From the NCBI RefSeq assembly GCF_024519285.1, contig NZ_JAMZCY010000011.1, positions 1-64,000 on the forward strand: a DNA stretch of 64,000 nt, written 5' to 3'. Position 1 is the first letter of the stretch. Every line of letters starts with the position of its first letter. The notes under the pieces were generated by a model. The model saw only the letters and a list, made by a program, of their open reading frames with translations, was not told the origin of the DNA and ran no database searches. The translations under genes were made by a program, and so were the position numbers. Of this stretch, positions 1 to 8,625 are shown piece after piece. Origin of the DNA: Cohnella sp. WQ 127256. GTDB taxonomy: Bacteria; Bacillota; Bacilli; Paenibacillales; Paenibacillaceae.

Positions 1-116
1 TCACCCGTCCGCCACTAACCTCATCAGGAGCAAGCTCCATCAGAGATTCGTTCGACTTGCATGTATTAGGCACGCCGCCAGCGTTCGTCCTGAGCCAGGA
101 TCAAACTCTCCATAAT
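1..116 (-). rRNA. 16S ribosomal RNA, 5' end only
   Basis: Read on the minus strand, positions 116 to 1 are the start of a bacterial small-subunit rRNA. The universal 27F-primer region (AGAGTTTGATCCTGGCTCAG) is followed by GACGAACGCTGGCGGCGTGC and the V1 hairpin, ending at GTGGCGGACGGGTGA. The V1 sequence is of the Paenibacillaceae kind. The mature 5' end is placed about 7 nt before AGAGTTTGATC by analogy with other 16S genes. The rest of the gene and any 23S/5S/tRNAs lie beyond the left edge. Confidence 0.97.
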
Positions 117-535
117 AGTGAAGCCGAAGCTTCGTATTAAAGAGCCTTGAAGGCTCAATCTTTACAACTGGTTTGTCTTCCGACAGCCGAAGCCATCTTC
201 CGACGTTTTGTTCGTTTTCTTACGCTCGATGTTCAGTTTTCAAAGAACAATTTGTCGTTTCTTGTTTGCGTCGTTATTCCGACGCAAGAATTATATTATA
301 TCATTTCATAAACGAGATTGCAAGAGTTATTTTCAACTTCTTTTTTTACTCGCTCGCTTCATTTCCGAAGCAAGAGGTATATCATAACCCGATAGAATGC
401 CGTTTGCAACAATCAAATATTCCCAATTTGTTTCGGAATCTATATTCATCTTTGGCCCTTCTATTAATAAGTTGAACATCGGCTACCCTTCTCTTCTATA
501 TATAGAGAGAGAGTAGCGATATCCCACTAACTCTA
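117..535 (-). other. rRNA operon leader and upstream spacer
   Basis: There is no credible gene here; a 100-codon open frame on the plus strand is chance. On the minus strand the stretch holds the 16S precursor leader. It includes a boxA-like block TTGTTCTTTGAAAACTGAAC at 231-250, a sequence seen in Bacillales rRNA leaders and linked to antitermination and processing. The rrn promoter lies further upstream. The segment near 490-515 is an AT/GA-rich near-palindrome without a terminator-like tail. Confidence 0.6.
295..323 (-). promoter_or_regulatory. Sigma-A promoter of the rRNA operon
   Basis: On the minus strand a -35 box TTGCAA (318-323) and a perfect -10 box TATAAT (295-300) are separated by exactly 17 bp. 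They lie about 180 bp upstream of the 16S 5' end, as expected for a Bacillales rrn promoter. The flanking sequence is AT-rich upstream of the -35, compatible with an UP element. Only this one promoter is obvious; rrn operons often have a second. Confidence 0.8.
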
Positions 536-1939
536 TCATCTAAATTCAGGCGGGGTCCTACGAGCTACATTTGTCAGAATGGCCGCTTCAATGACGGCTC
601 TGCGTACTTGAGTCACGACCTGTTCATTAAAGATACTAGGGATAATGTAAGTCTCGTTGAGCTCTGTTGCAGATACGACGGAAGCAATCGCTCTTGCCGC
701 AGCTAGCTTCATCGGCTCATTGATTAGCCGTGCGCGGCAATCTAATGCTCCTCTAAATAGTCCTGGAAATACGAGCACGTTATTAATTTGATTTGGATAA
801 TCGCTCCGTCCGGTAGCAAATACAGCGACATGCGGGAGTACTTCCTCTGGTGTGATTTCAGGTTCAGGATTCGCCATCGCGAAAACAATGCTACGCGGAG
901 CCATCCTTTTCACATCCTCTTCACTTAACAATCTACCTCGCGACACCCCGATAAACACATCTGCATCTTGAATCACTTCTTGAAGCGTTCCTGGTTTCGA
1001 TTCCACTTGAGGCTGATCAGCAAGCCACTGCCATGCAGTATTTGAATATGTCTCACCGCGAACGATTGCGCCTTCCTTATCTACAGGCACGAGATGGTTG
1101 ACGCCTGCTTGGAGCAACATTTTACAAATCGATACGCCCGCAGCACCTATCCCGTTAACGACGACGCGAATGTTATCTAACCGTTTGCCCACTACCTTCA
1201 ATGCATTAAGTAACCCTGCGATAACCACAACGGCGGTTCCATGCTGATCATCATGGAAAACAGGGATTTCCAGCTCTTCAATGAGCCTTGTCTCTATTTC
1301 AAAGCAACGTGGGGAGCTAATATCCTCCAAGTTAATCCCCCCAAATATAGGGCTAATCGCTTTAATCGTACGAATGATTTCTTCCGTATCCTGTGTATCC
1401 AAGCAGATCGGGAACGCATCCACCCCGGCAAGCTGCTTGAAGAGCATCGCTTTCCCTTCCATAACTGGAGCAGCCGCATAGGGTCCAATATCACCTAATC
1501 CTAGTACTGCTGTGCCATCGCTAATAACGGCAACCGTATTCCTCTTAATCGTCAGAGAATACGCTTTGCTAGGATTATCAGCTATCGCCGTGCATACACG
1601 AGCAACACCAGGAGTATATACTTTCGATAAATCATCGCGATTCTTAATAGGAAGCGTCGGTTGAATCGTAATTTTCCCACCCAAATGTACTAGAAAGGTG
1701 CGATCCGAGATGTTAATGACTTGAATACCATCTAACTCCCTCAAAGCTTGTTCGATGATCGCCTCATCTTTATCCGCTATATCAACAGTAATATCTCGAA
1801 TGGAAACATCTTGTCCCGGACGTATCACATCAATAGATGTGATATCTCCCTTTACCTTACTAATTACAGCAGCCACATCCCCAAAGCTGATCTTCCTGTG
1901 ATCTAATTCCAAACGAATAATGATACTTGTTTGCGCCAT
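536..1939 (-). CDS. NAD(P)-dependent malic enzyme with N-terminal ACT domain
   Basis: Oxidative decarboxylation of malate to pyruvate in the cytosol. The first ~85 residues form an ACT-like regulatory domain (IIIRLELDHRKISFGDVAAV). The bacterial malic enzyme catalytic core follows: KVYTPGVARVC, the TDGTAVLGLGDIG-type loop (here SDGTAVLGLGDIG), the metal-site segment FHDDQHGTA and a Rossmann motif GIGAAGVSI. Length 467 fits ACT-bearing malic enzymes of Bacillales rather than the ~410-residue core-only form. The ribosome site GGAGAGGTGGG precedes the ATG at 1939. The gene stands alone between the rrn operon and the terminator of the neighbouring transporter operon, so it has its own promoter. 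The ACT domain suggests allosteric control by a small ligand. Confidence 0.93.
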   Translation of the reverse strand: MAQTSIIIRLELDHRKISFGDVAAVISKVKGDITSIDVIRPGQDVSIRDITVDIADKDEAIIEQALRELDGIQVINISDRTFLVHLGGKITIQPTLPIKNRDDLSKVYTPGVARVCTAIADNPSKAYSLTIKRNTVAVISDGTAVLGLGDIGPYAAAPVMEGKAMLFKQLAGVDAFPICLDTQDTEEIIRTIKAISPIFGGINLEDISSPRCFEIETRLIEELEIPVFHDDQHGTAVVVIAGLLNALKVVGKRLDNIRVVVNGIGAAGVSICKMLLQAGVNHLVPVDKEGAIVRGETYSNTAWQWLADQPQVESKPGTLQEVIQDADVFIGVSRGRLLSEEDVKRMAPRSIVFAMANPEPEITPEEVLPHVAVFATGRSDYPNQINNVLVFPGLFRGALDCRARLINEPMKLAAARAIASVVSATELNETYIIPSIFNEQVVTQVRRAVIEAAILTNVARRTPPEFR

Positions 1940-1982
1940 TCATTAACCCACCTCTCCAATACATAGCTTCATATCTATCTTA

Positions 1983-2010
1983 TAAAAAGAACCCTCTGTA
2001 GCCAGAGGGC
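1983..2010 (-). terminator. Rho-independent terminator of the 10581-2042 operon
   Basis: On the minus strand, perfect 7-bp arms (CCCTCTG / CAGAGGG, 1992-1998 and 2003-2009) with a 4-nt loop are followed by a run of five T. It sits about 30 nt after the last permease gene of the operon and before the malic enzyme gene. Confidence 0.85.
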
Positions 2011-2041
2011 TCCGCCCAATTTCATCTCATAGCGATTCCGA

Positions 2042-2938
2042 TTATTCTTTAACGGCTCCAATCGTAATGCCGCCCATAAAGTACTTTTGCATGAACGGGT
2101 AAAATAAGATAATCGGTATCGTAACGATCATGGTTGTCGCAGCTCTAATAGATGCCGGAGTCAACTTTCTCATTCCCTCCATTTGCCTCTGTTCGTCCAT
2201 TAGCTTGCTCAGTTGTTCAACGTCCAGCAACACTTTACGCAAATAAACCTGTAGGGTATCCCATTTCCCGGAGGAATTATACAGCATGACATCAAACCAT
2301 GAGTTCCAGTGATTCACGGCGCTAAACACCGCAACCGCAGCAAATACGGGAACGCACAATGGAGCAATAATCTGCACATAGATTCGAAGCTCACCACACC
2401 CATCTATCCTCGCCGACTCTGACAGCGCTTCCGGCAGATTGTACATGTAGGATGAGATTAGCAGCATATAATAGGCGCTGAATAAGCCCGGAAGCCAATA
2501 AACCGTGAACGTTTCCATGAGGTGCAGACTGTTAATGAGCAGATAGGTCGGAATAAGACCGCCGCTGAAATACAAAGTGATCAGAAAGAGGACTCTAGTA
2601 AATCTTCTGCCAGAAAACCATCTCACTGTTGTTATGTAAGCTAGTAACCCCGAACAAAATAACGTCGTGACTGTCCCTACAACCACTCTTAATACGGAAA
2701 TAAACGCTCCCTTACCCAAGTTGCCTTTATCGAACATATAAGAGTAGCTATCCAACGTAAATTCCCGTGGCCAGAAGTAGAGTCCTCCTTTCATCGTATC
2801 CGAGCCTTGGTTAAACGAGATAATCAATTGATTCCAGAAGGGATACAACATCACAAACGCCAGTACAACCATAAATACGACATTAAAAAAATCAAATATA
2901 CGTCCGCTAGTCGTGTTTTTTACGTATGTCGCTCTCAT
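2042..2938 (-). CDS. Sugar ABC transporter permease, LplC/MalG family
   Basis: Inner-membrane subunit of a carbohydrate importer. About six hydrophobic segments are visible, with the EAA loop near the middle (LPEALSESARIDGCGELRIYVQIIAPL) that contacts the ATPase. The C-terminal GGITIGAVKE ending is typical of LplC/YtcP-type permeases of Paenibacillus. An upstream ATG at 2956 overlaps the preceding stop as TAATG. The ATG at 2938 is preferred because GGAGGGGAG lies about 7 nt before it. Last gene of the operon. No ATPase is encoded nearby, so the transporter probably uses a shared MsmX-type ATPase, as is usual in this family. Confidence 0.9.
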   Translation of the reverse strand: MRATYVKNTTSGRIFDFFNVVFMVVLAFVMLYPFWNQLIISFNQGSDTMKGGLYFWPREFTLDSYSYMFDKGNLGKGAFISVLRVVVGTVTTLFCSGLLAYITTVRWFSGRRFTRVLFLITLYFSGGLIPTYLLINSLHLMETFTVYWLPGLFSAYYMLLISSYMYNLPEALSESARIDGCGELRIYVQIIAPLCVPVFAAVAVFSAVNHWNSWFDVMLYNSSGKWDTLQVYLRKVLLDVEQLSKLMDEQRQMEGMRKLTPASIRAATTMIVTIPIILFYPFMQKYFMGGITIGAVKE

Positions 2939-2955
2939 TGCCGCTCTCCCCTCCA

Positions 2956-3915
2956 TTAAATAATGGACATGCCTGTCATTTTCTTCGAGATTTTATTCGC
3001 TGATAATACGAGCATCAAGCCAAGCACTGAGCTCATAAAGCCAACGGCGGTTGCAAATGAATAGCGACCTTGCTGAATACCATACCGATAGACGTAGGTT
3101 TCTATGACTTCGTGATATTCTCTTGTCGCCGGAGTCCCGAGCAACAATTGCTGTTCGAAACCAGCGTTTAGCAATGTTCCAATGCCTAAAATAAACAATA
3201 ACAGCACTGTAGGTCGGATACCCGGAAGCGTGATATGCCATGCCATTCCGAATCTTCCGAGCCCATCGACGGCCCCGGCCTGATACAATTCTTGGTCGAC
3301 CCCTGCGATAGCAGCAATATAGATGATGGACGAAAAACCGATTCCTTTCCATAGGTTGGCGGAAGTCAGCAGTGCCCAGAAATATTCCCCTTCACCGAGA
3401 ATCTTTAACGGCTCATGAATAATACCCATTTTCATCAGCACATCATTGATTATCCCTTCGCTACCGAGCATCGTAAAAATGATACTGGCAACAACTATCC
3501 ATGAAACGAAATGAGGTAAATACGAAATGGTTTGAACTAATCTCTTGAATTTGATGCTTCTCAACTCATTCATTAAAAGTGCTAGTATAACTGGAGCAAT
3601 AAAACCGATCGTAAGACCAAGGGAGCTAATGACAAGCGTATTACGGATAATAAGCCAAACATCAGGTAGCGTAAAAAACTCAACATAATATTTTAAACCC
3701 ACAAATTTAGATTCACTTAAGCTTTTACCCGGAAAATAGTCATAAAAGCTGTAGATGATCCCATACATCGGTCCATAACAGAAGATACCCACCCATACGA
3801 GGGCAAAAAGGTTAATGATCCAGAGCTCTTTTTCCTTATACAACCGTTTTCCAATTCGATTCATCCGACCTTTAAACCCGGTTTGCTTCATACCCGTTTT
3901 AGCTTGTATCTCCAT
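2956..3915 (-). CDS. Sugar ABC transporter permease, LplB/MalF family
   Basis: Partner permease of the LplC-type subunit that follows it by a 1-nt stop/start overlap or a short gap, depending on start choice. Six predicted membrane segments begin at WIINLFALVWVGIFCYGPMY. The EAA signature is ELYQAGAVDGLGRFGMAWHITLPGI. Length 319 is normal. It lies downstream of a lipoprotein binding protein with a stem-loop in between, and in the same operon as a GH127 arabinofuranosidase. The likely cargo is therefore an arabinose-containing oligosaccharide or glycopeptide; that substrate is inference. Confidence 0.92.
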   Translation of the reverse strand: MEIQAKTGMKQTGFKGRMNRIGKRLYKEKELWIINLFALVWVGIFCYGPMYGIIYSFYDYFPGKSLSESKFVGLKYYVEFFTLPDVWLIIRNTLVISSLGLTIGFIAPVILALLMNELRSIKFKRLVQTISYLPHFVSWIVVASIIFTMLGSEGIINDVLMKMGIIHEPLKILGEGEYFWALLTSANLWKGIGFSSIIYIAAIAGVDQELYQAGAVDGLGRFGMAWHITLPGIRPTVLLLFILGIGTLLNAGFEQQLLLGTPATREYHEVIETYVYRYGIQQGRYSFATAVGFMSSVLGLMLVLSANKISKKMTGMSII

Positions 3916-3965
3916 AAGTTCTCCTCTTTCGATGGATAGGTATAATACTCTTTGAAGTAGAATGC

Positions 3966-4000
3966 GCTTGGATCGAATGGAAATGCTATCCGATCCAAGC
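3966..4000 (-). other. Stem-loop between binding-protein and permease genes
   Basis: Perfect 10-bp arms GCTTGGATCG (3966-3975) and CGATCCAAGC (3991-4000) with a 15-nt loop lie in the 115-nt gap between the binding-protein stop and the LplB start. There is no T-run on the minus strand. A 3' stabilising or processing stem that keeps binding-protein mRNA in excess is more likely than full termination. Confidence 0.6.
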
Positions 4001-4030
4001 CTTATGAGGATTATTACTTTGTTGAATGAC

Positions 4031-5764
4031 TTATTGATTAAATTTCTCTACATTAGATTTGTATGCTTCGGCACTGTACTTCTCGATATCATGTAGTCCA
4101 AGCTTATTCAGCTTGTCCTTTGCAGAATTAAATTTACTTACGAGATCTTCTTCTGTTTTGCTAGTAATCATTTTTGCCCACTCGGAAATTAACGTGTCCT
4201 TGATCGTGGCATTTGTGTTCGAGATCGGATCGTCACCCTTATACGTTACTGTATAAAGCGTCGAATCCCAGCTTTCGCCTTTTACATTTTCCCAGCTTAG
4301 ATTAACGCCTGCATCAAGAAACTTACCCTCTTCCGTAACTGGCCACATATCGTAGACGCTCACACGCGTCACTCTTGGATCGAGGCGATCGTCCTTAATC
4401 CAGCCTCCAGGGGCGACCATCATAAAGGATTGAGCACCAAACTTCTTCTCGCGGACATCATGGAAATTTGTGTTCTTATTCGCATAATCCATCGCACTAT
4501 CCTTGAAAATCCATTTACCGTCTTTTATATCCCATACGTTCTCAGGATCGGGCTTACCATAACCCGTAATCATCGTCCCAAGCGTACTCACTTCCCAGTT
4601 CAGCCACTCGATAATTTTTTGAGGATCTTTGGCTTTATCCGTAATAATCATCCGGTAATTTCCGATAAAGTTTGAAGAAAGCTCGGTTGATTTCTCAACA
4701 CCTGGCGCTTTGACGCTGACGTTCATATACCGTTTTTCGATATTGTATTTGTCTTTATCTTGTTCCGCCCACGCCTCTTGACCGCCTACCCATAATTGCC
4801 ACCAGGTACCGATGTTACCAATGACTCTTTCATTCGTAACCTTCGTCTGCCAATCTTCGAATTTGTTCGTTAAGAAATCCGGATCCATCATACCTTCACG
4901 ATAGAAACGATTAATGTACTTAGCAATTTCCAAGCCTTCAGGTGTATTCATCCAATGCGTAAACTCACCCGTGCTATCGTTTACCTTGAAGCCATTTTTA
5001 AATCCGTAAGCGGATAGCATCCCATTGTAAAGGTTTGCACCTTGTGTATTTGTGCCCGCATTCGCGTTGTCTGATATAGCGTAAATCTTCTGACCTTGCG
5101 CGTTTGTCGGATGATTAGCCATGACTTGCTTTAACGCTTGATAGTACTCTTCAGGAGTTTGATAGATTGGAGTACCCAGCTCTTTCCACCAGTCGTAACG
5201 AATACCGAAGTCCCAGCCGGCTACGTTTGGATTCTCGCCCCACATCGCAGGTAGCTTATAAATTTTACCTTCGTCATTTTTCATTAGGTTCAGGTACTTA
5301 CCCAGCTTCTCTTTCACGTTTGGAGCTGACTTTTCGATCAGATCCGTCAAGTCAATTGCCCGACCTTGCGCGATAAACTTCTCGGCCATCGCATCATCCA
5401 TATTCGTAATCACTTCTGGATAATCGCTAGTCGCCAGCATGAGGTTAAGCTTCTCGTTCATGTCGATGCTGTACACTAATTTTTTGATATCAACATTAAA
5501 CTTCTCTTTATAAAATTGACTCATCGGAACGGCAAGCTTATCAACCTCCGACTGATCGTCATAGCCCGCATAGAAACTAAACTTCAGCGTTTCCGTTGGA
5601 ACGTCCCACCCGTATTCATTCACACCGTTCGTAGCTGCTACCCCCGAATTACCGGAGCTTGCTGTTGCCTCTTTGTCCGAATCCTTGTTGTTATTTCCGC
5701 TACTACAGCCTACTGCAGTTACTAACATTGTGAGCGCCAACATCGAACAAGCAAACTTTTTCAT
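4031..5764 (-). CDS. Extracellular sugar-binding lipoprotein, LplA type
   Basis: Substrate-binding protein of the 2042-5764 ABC importer, anchored to the outer membrane face. From the chosen ATG the signal peptide reads MKKFACSMLALTMLVTAVGC, with the lipobox cysteine at residue 20, followed by a low-complexity Ser/Asn/Gly linker. The mature protein (~555 residues) has the family 1 solute-binding fold of the large LplA/YtcQ type. A longer in-frame start at 5845 was rejected because it adds 27 non-signal residues and has no ribosome site; GGGGGAA lies before 5764. Located between a putative glycosidase and the permeases, all on the minus strand. Confidence 0.92.
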   Translation of the reverse strand: MKKFACSMLALTMLVTAVGCSSGNNNKDSDKEATASSGNSGVAATNGVNEYGWDVPTETLKFSFYAGYDDQSEVDKLAVPMSQFYKEKFNVDIKKLVYSIDMNEKLNLMLATSDYPEVITNMDDAMAEKFIAQGRAIDLTDLIEKSAPNVKEKLGKYLNLMKNDEGKIYKLPAMWGENPNVAGWDFGIRYDWWKELGTPIYQTPEEYYQALKQVMANHPTNAQGQKIYAISDNANAGTNTQGANLYNGMLSAYGFKNGFKVNDSTGEFTHWMNTPEGLEIAKYINRFYREGMMDPDFLTNKFEDWQTKVTNERVIGNIGTWWQLWVGGQEAWAEQDKDKYNIEKRYMNVSVKAPGVEKSTELSSNFIGNYRMIITDKAKDPQKIIEWLNWEVSTLGTMITGYGKPDPENVWDIKDGKWIFKDSAMDYANKNTNFHDVREKKFGAQSFMMVAPGGWIKDDRLDPRVTRVSVYDMWPVTEEGKFLDAGVNLSWENVKGESWDSTLYTVTYKGDDPISNTNATIKDTLISEWAKMITSKTEEDLVSKFNSAKDKLNKLGLHDIEKYSAEAYKSNVEKFNQ

Positions 5765-5848
5765 CGGATAGATTCCCCCATGTGTTTTTTTGTTAAACAA
5801 CCGCGGTAGAAGGTGTTGCTGAAAACGCTGAAGGCTTATCGCCATTGA

Positions 5849-8608
5849 TCATTGTTCCTTCCTTATGCAGAGGGTCGCTCCTTGCGAATCCATGATTAAG
5901 GGTAGGATCGTTTCAACACCACCCTTCATAGACAGCACTTTAGAGTTATCCTTATAAATTCCATATGAGCCTTCGGGAAGGCTGGAAACAATTAATGTAA
6001 CGGTGTGCTGCTCCACTCCCTCGGATTCGATTTGGAAACGGACTTCGGAACCTTTAGCTTGGACAAATACAGGCGTTGTTGCCGAAATGTGATCTGTATC
6101 GATTTGCAGGGACACCTTCGATTCACCCAACAATACGTGGAGTTTTCTACGAATCCCATCCTTCATCGTAATTTCATATCCGTCTTCCACTTGGCGATAA
6201 TCGCCTCCGTAGCAGAACAATCCGAATATAGGATCGTCAGTAAAAATCGTTGCAGCCCCTCGAAGTGCCCCACAATAACCAAGATCGATTTCGCAGGAAT
6301 AATACCATGAACCGCGATGATGCTCCTGATCTAACCATGTTTGGCCATACGGGGAGGGCTCAAAGCCTCCACCTGCGCTGCCATCATTGGCTTGTCCCGG
6401 ATACCAGAAGCCATAATTACTTTCTGGCGTTCCCGTATTCATGAGCGCCCATGAGCTTAACATGGAGGCATAACCCAACCGCAAATATTCATGGGGATTC
6501 GTGCTGTACTCAAGGGCATAATCGAGTAGCGCCCATCCACCCATTTGAGACATATAACTTAATGTATAAGCTCCATTAGACTCGCCTCGGTAATCACTAC
6601 CATATAAGTAGTAAGCCGGAGACAGCCATCCACGACAAAATATATTCGCTTCAACCTGAGCTTCCATAAACTTCACTGCGTTACTATGTAGAATAACTTC
6701 CTCGGCGTTGCGATCCTTTATCTCGCCGACTGATTTAACCGCATGCTTCATCGCATATTTAGCTAGCGCATGTGTGCTTTCAAAACCAGTCGAATCAAAC
6801 GGGTATTCTGAACCGAACATATCGCCATTTTCATTAACAAAATGAATGGTTTTCTTTTTCCAGTGCCTCTCGAGACGGTGTGCTTTTTCTATTAATCCTA
6901 CTGATTTCAACTCTTCTATTAAGTCTGCAATAATTAATTCGTTGTACAGCCCAGTTTTGTAGGCTGACCACTCGCCCGTTTCCATCGGAATCGTAAACAT
7001 AGCGACCGCTGTTCTGTATGCGCGTTCTAGATAAGTTTCCTTCGAAAGCTTCGTTCGAAGCTGCGGGTAATTTTTCGTAACTCGATACAGACTCCAATAC
7101 ATTAAGGCGATGTGCGGATAATCGTAAATTCGCCAGATGTGCGTTTTGCCTTTTGGCCCCTCATCTTCACTGGTACGAAGAGCATTCCAGTCCGGAATTC
7201 CATATATGCCGTAAGGGTATTCTTCCTCCTCTGTTTGTTGGAGGCCTCCCCACACAAAGTTCTCGATATAATATTCGAGTGCCTCAATTTCTTCCTCGAC
7301 CGGGAACTCGGCATTTTTTGCGGCTAAATAAGCGGGTTTACAAAGTCCCGGATCGTCACAGGTTACCTCGTAAATGCGCCAGCCTTTAATGCGGTCGTAA
7401 TTGTCAGGTCCAAGCAATACCTCGTTATCCATGTTCCACTCTGCAAGTAGTCCGTTGTACCACTTGGACGGATCACGATGCTGGCTTTTCGCGATAAAGG
7501 CAGCTCGTTTTTGAATTAGCGTTTCAATCGGCTCCGTAGTAAAAAATTCTAAGTAGGTTTGTTTGCCCCCACCGTACTTTACCGTCACGATGTTCTCGCC
7601 TAGCTTCTCGAACTTCACCTTATACACATGCAAGTCTTCGCTTTGCTTACCTATATACGTTAGCTCCGTGGCATCAGGAAACTCCGGTGTCACCGATTCA
7701 ATCGGCTGTTTCGTCCGTAGATAGAACATCGCATGCAAATCGTTCGGCACTGTCATGCCAGGAATGACTTGAATGTCGATCAGCCCTTCATCTACGATCG
7801 TATTGCGCACGTCGTCATAGTCCTTAGCCCAATGGAACTTAAAAGGATACGTTACTGAATCACCTTGCTCCCCTTGGGAAGCGAGAATTGCACTCGTATT
7901 CGGCTGGCGCCATTTCGTACCTTTCTCTTTGGCAACTTGCCCTTGGGCCGCTGAATGAATATAGGCTTTGAACTGTCGGTTTCCCTTCTTACCTTCATCC
8001 TCTGAATAAAGATCAAAGTATTCCAGCTGTGAGTCATTTGCCGGTGTCAGGGTCAGATAAGGACCCACACTATTACAACGCATCCAGAACATATATGAAT
8101 TATGGCCTGATATGAGGCCATGTCGCAGTACGCTTTCATGTGGCTTAGTTCCCCATTCGTAAGCTGAATTCATCGGAAAGGGGATCGACAAGTCGCCAAT
8201 TTCAATCGGTTTATTGGATTGGTTAGTTATTCCAATGGTGTAATTTAAGCAATCTTGAACGATTTCAAACGAAATTTCAAGTCTAATATCTAGTTGTCCG
8301 TCTTGAGCGGAGTCATAACGAGAGTCGTATTTTAGACCGTCCGTGGAGACGGCTGTTCCCACAAAGCCTTGTTGTGCTAAATCTAAAGTGCTTAATGATA
8401 ACCAATCCCCATTCGGCTTTCGGTAGGTAACAAATACGTCCCCAAAGCGTTTGTCCTTCAAAATATATTGTGTATCATGCGCATCTCGTAAATATTTAAG
8501 GCTAATTACTGCTCCATCTTTGAGGCGAATGTCAAAGCTGCTTTTAGCCATAATATCGATTTTGCTTTTATCGACCATTCTATCGGGACCCGCCTTCCTG
8601 TTCGTCAT
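5849..8608 (-). CDS. Putative intracellular glycosidase, DUF5695-like
   Basis: 919 residues, no signal peptide. The N-terminal ~350 residues look beta-rich (a sugar-binding or beta-sandwich module). The C-terminal part has the helix-rich, Trp/Tyr/Gly-rich texture of (alpha/alpha)6-toroid glycosidases, with conserved-looking blocks GFWYPGQANDGSAGGGFEPS, TWLDQEHHRGSWYYSCEIDLGYCGALRGA and DDPIFGLFCYGG. My recollection is that this matches the DUF5695 family of uncharacterised carbohydrate-active proteins, but I could not check. It sits 17 nt after a GH127 gene and 84 nt before a sugar-binding protein, so a role on the same arabinose-containing glycan is inferred. The start is uncertain: ATG at 8608 has no clear ribosome site, and in-frame ATGs follow at residues 11 and 20. 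Confidence 0.6.
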   Translation of the reverse strand: MTNRKAGPDRMVDKSKIDIMAKSSFDIRLKDGAVISLKYLRDAHDTQYILKDKRFGDVFVTYRKPNGDWLSLSTLDLAQQGFVGTAVSTDGLKYDSRYDSAQDGQLDIRLEISFEIVQDCLNYTIGITNQSNKPIEIGDLSIPFPMNSAYEWGTKPHESVLRHGLISGHNSYMFWMRCNSVGPYLTLTPANDSQLEYFDLYSEDEGKKGNRQFKAYIHSAAQGQVAKEKGTKWRQPNTSAILASQGEQGDSVTYPFKFHWAKDYDDVRNTIVDEGLIDIQVIPGMTVPNDLHAMFYLRTKQPIESVTPEFPDATELTYIGKQSEDLHVYKVKFEKLGENIVTVKYGGGKQTYLEFFTTEPIETLIQKRAAFIAKSQHRDPSKWYNGLLAEWNMDNEVLLGPDNYDRIKGWRIYEVTCDDPGLCKPAYLAAKNAEFPVEEEIEALEYYIENFVWGGLQQTEEEEYPYGIYGIPDWNALRTSEDEGPKGKTHIWRIYDYPHIALMYWSLYRVTKNYPQLRTKLSKETYLERAYRTAVAMFTIPMETGEWSAYKTGLYNELIIADLIEELKSVGLIEKAHRLERHWKKKTIHFVNENGDMFGSEYPFDSTGFESTHALAKYAMKHAVKSVGEIKDRNAEEVILHSNAVKFMEAQVEANIFCRGWLSPAYYLYGSDYRGESNGAYTLSYMSQMGGWALLDYALEYSTNPHEYLRLGYASMLSSWALMNTGTPESNYGFWYPGQANDGSAGGGFEPSPYGQTWLDQEHHRGSWYYSCEIDLGYCGALRGAATIFTDDPIFGLFCYGGDYRQVEDGYEITMKDGIRRKLHVLLGESKVSLQIDTDHISATTPVFVQAKGSEVRFQIESEGVEQHTVTLIVSSLPEGSYGIYKDNSKVLSMKGGVETILPLIMDSQGATLCIRKEQ

Positions 8609-8625
8609 GAGGTAACTGCGTTAGC

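Noticed and set aside
173..475. 100-codon plus-strand frame upstream of the 16S gene
   Set aside because: It lies across the rrn leader and promoter, has no ribosome site and reads antisense to conserved rRNA leader elements.
490..515. CTCTTCTATATATAGAGAGAG near-palindrome as a terminator for the malic enzyme gene
   Set aside because: The stem is AT-rich and imperfect, and no T-run follows on the minus strand.
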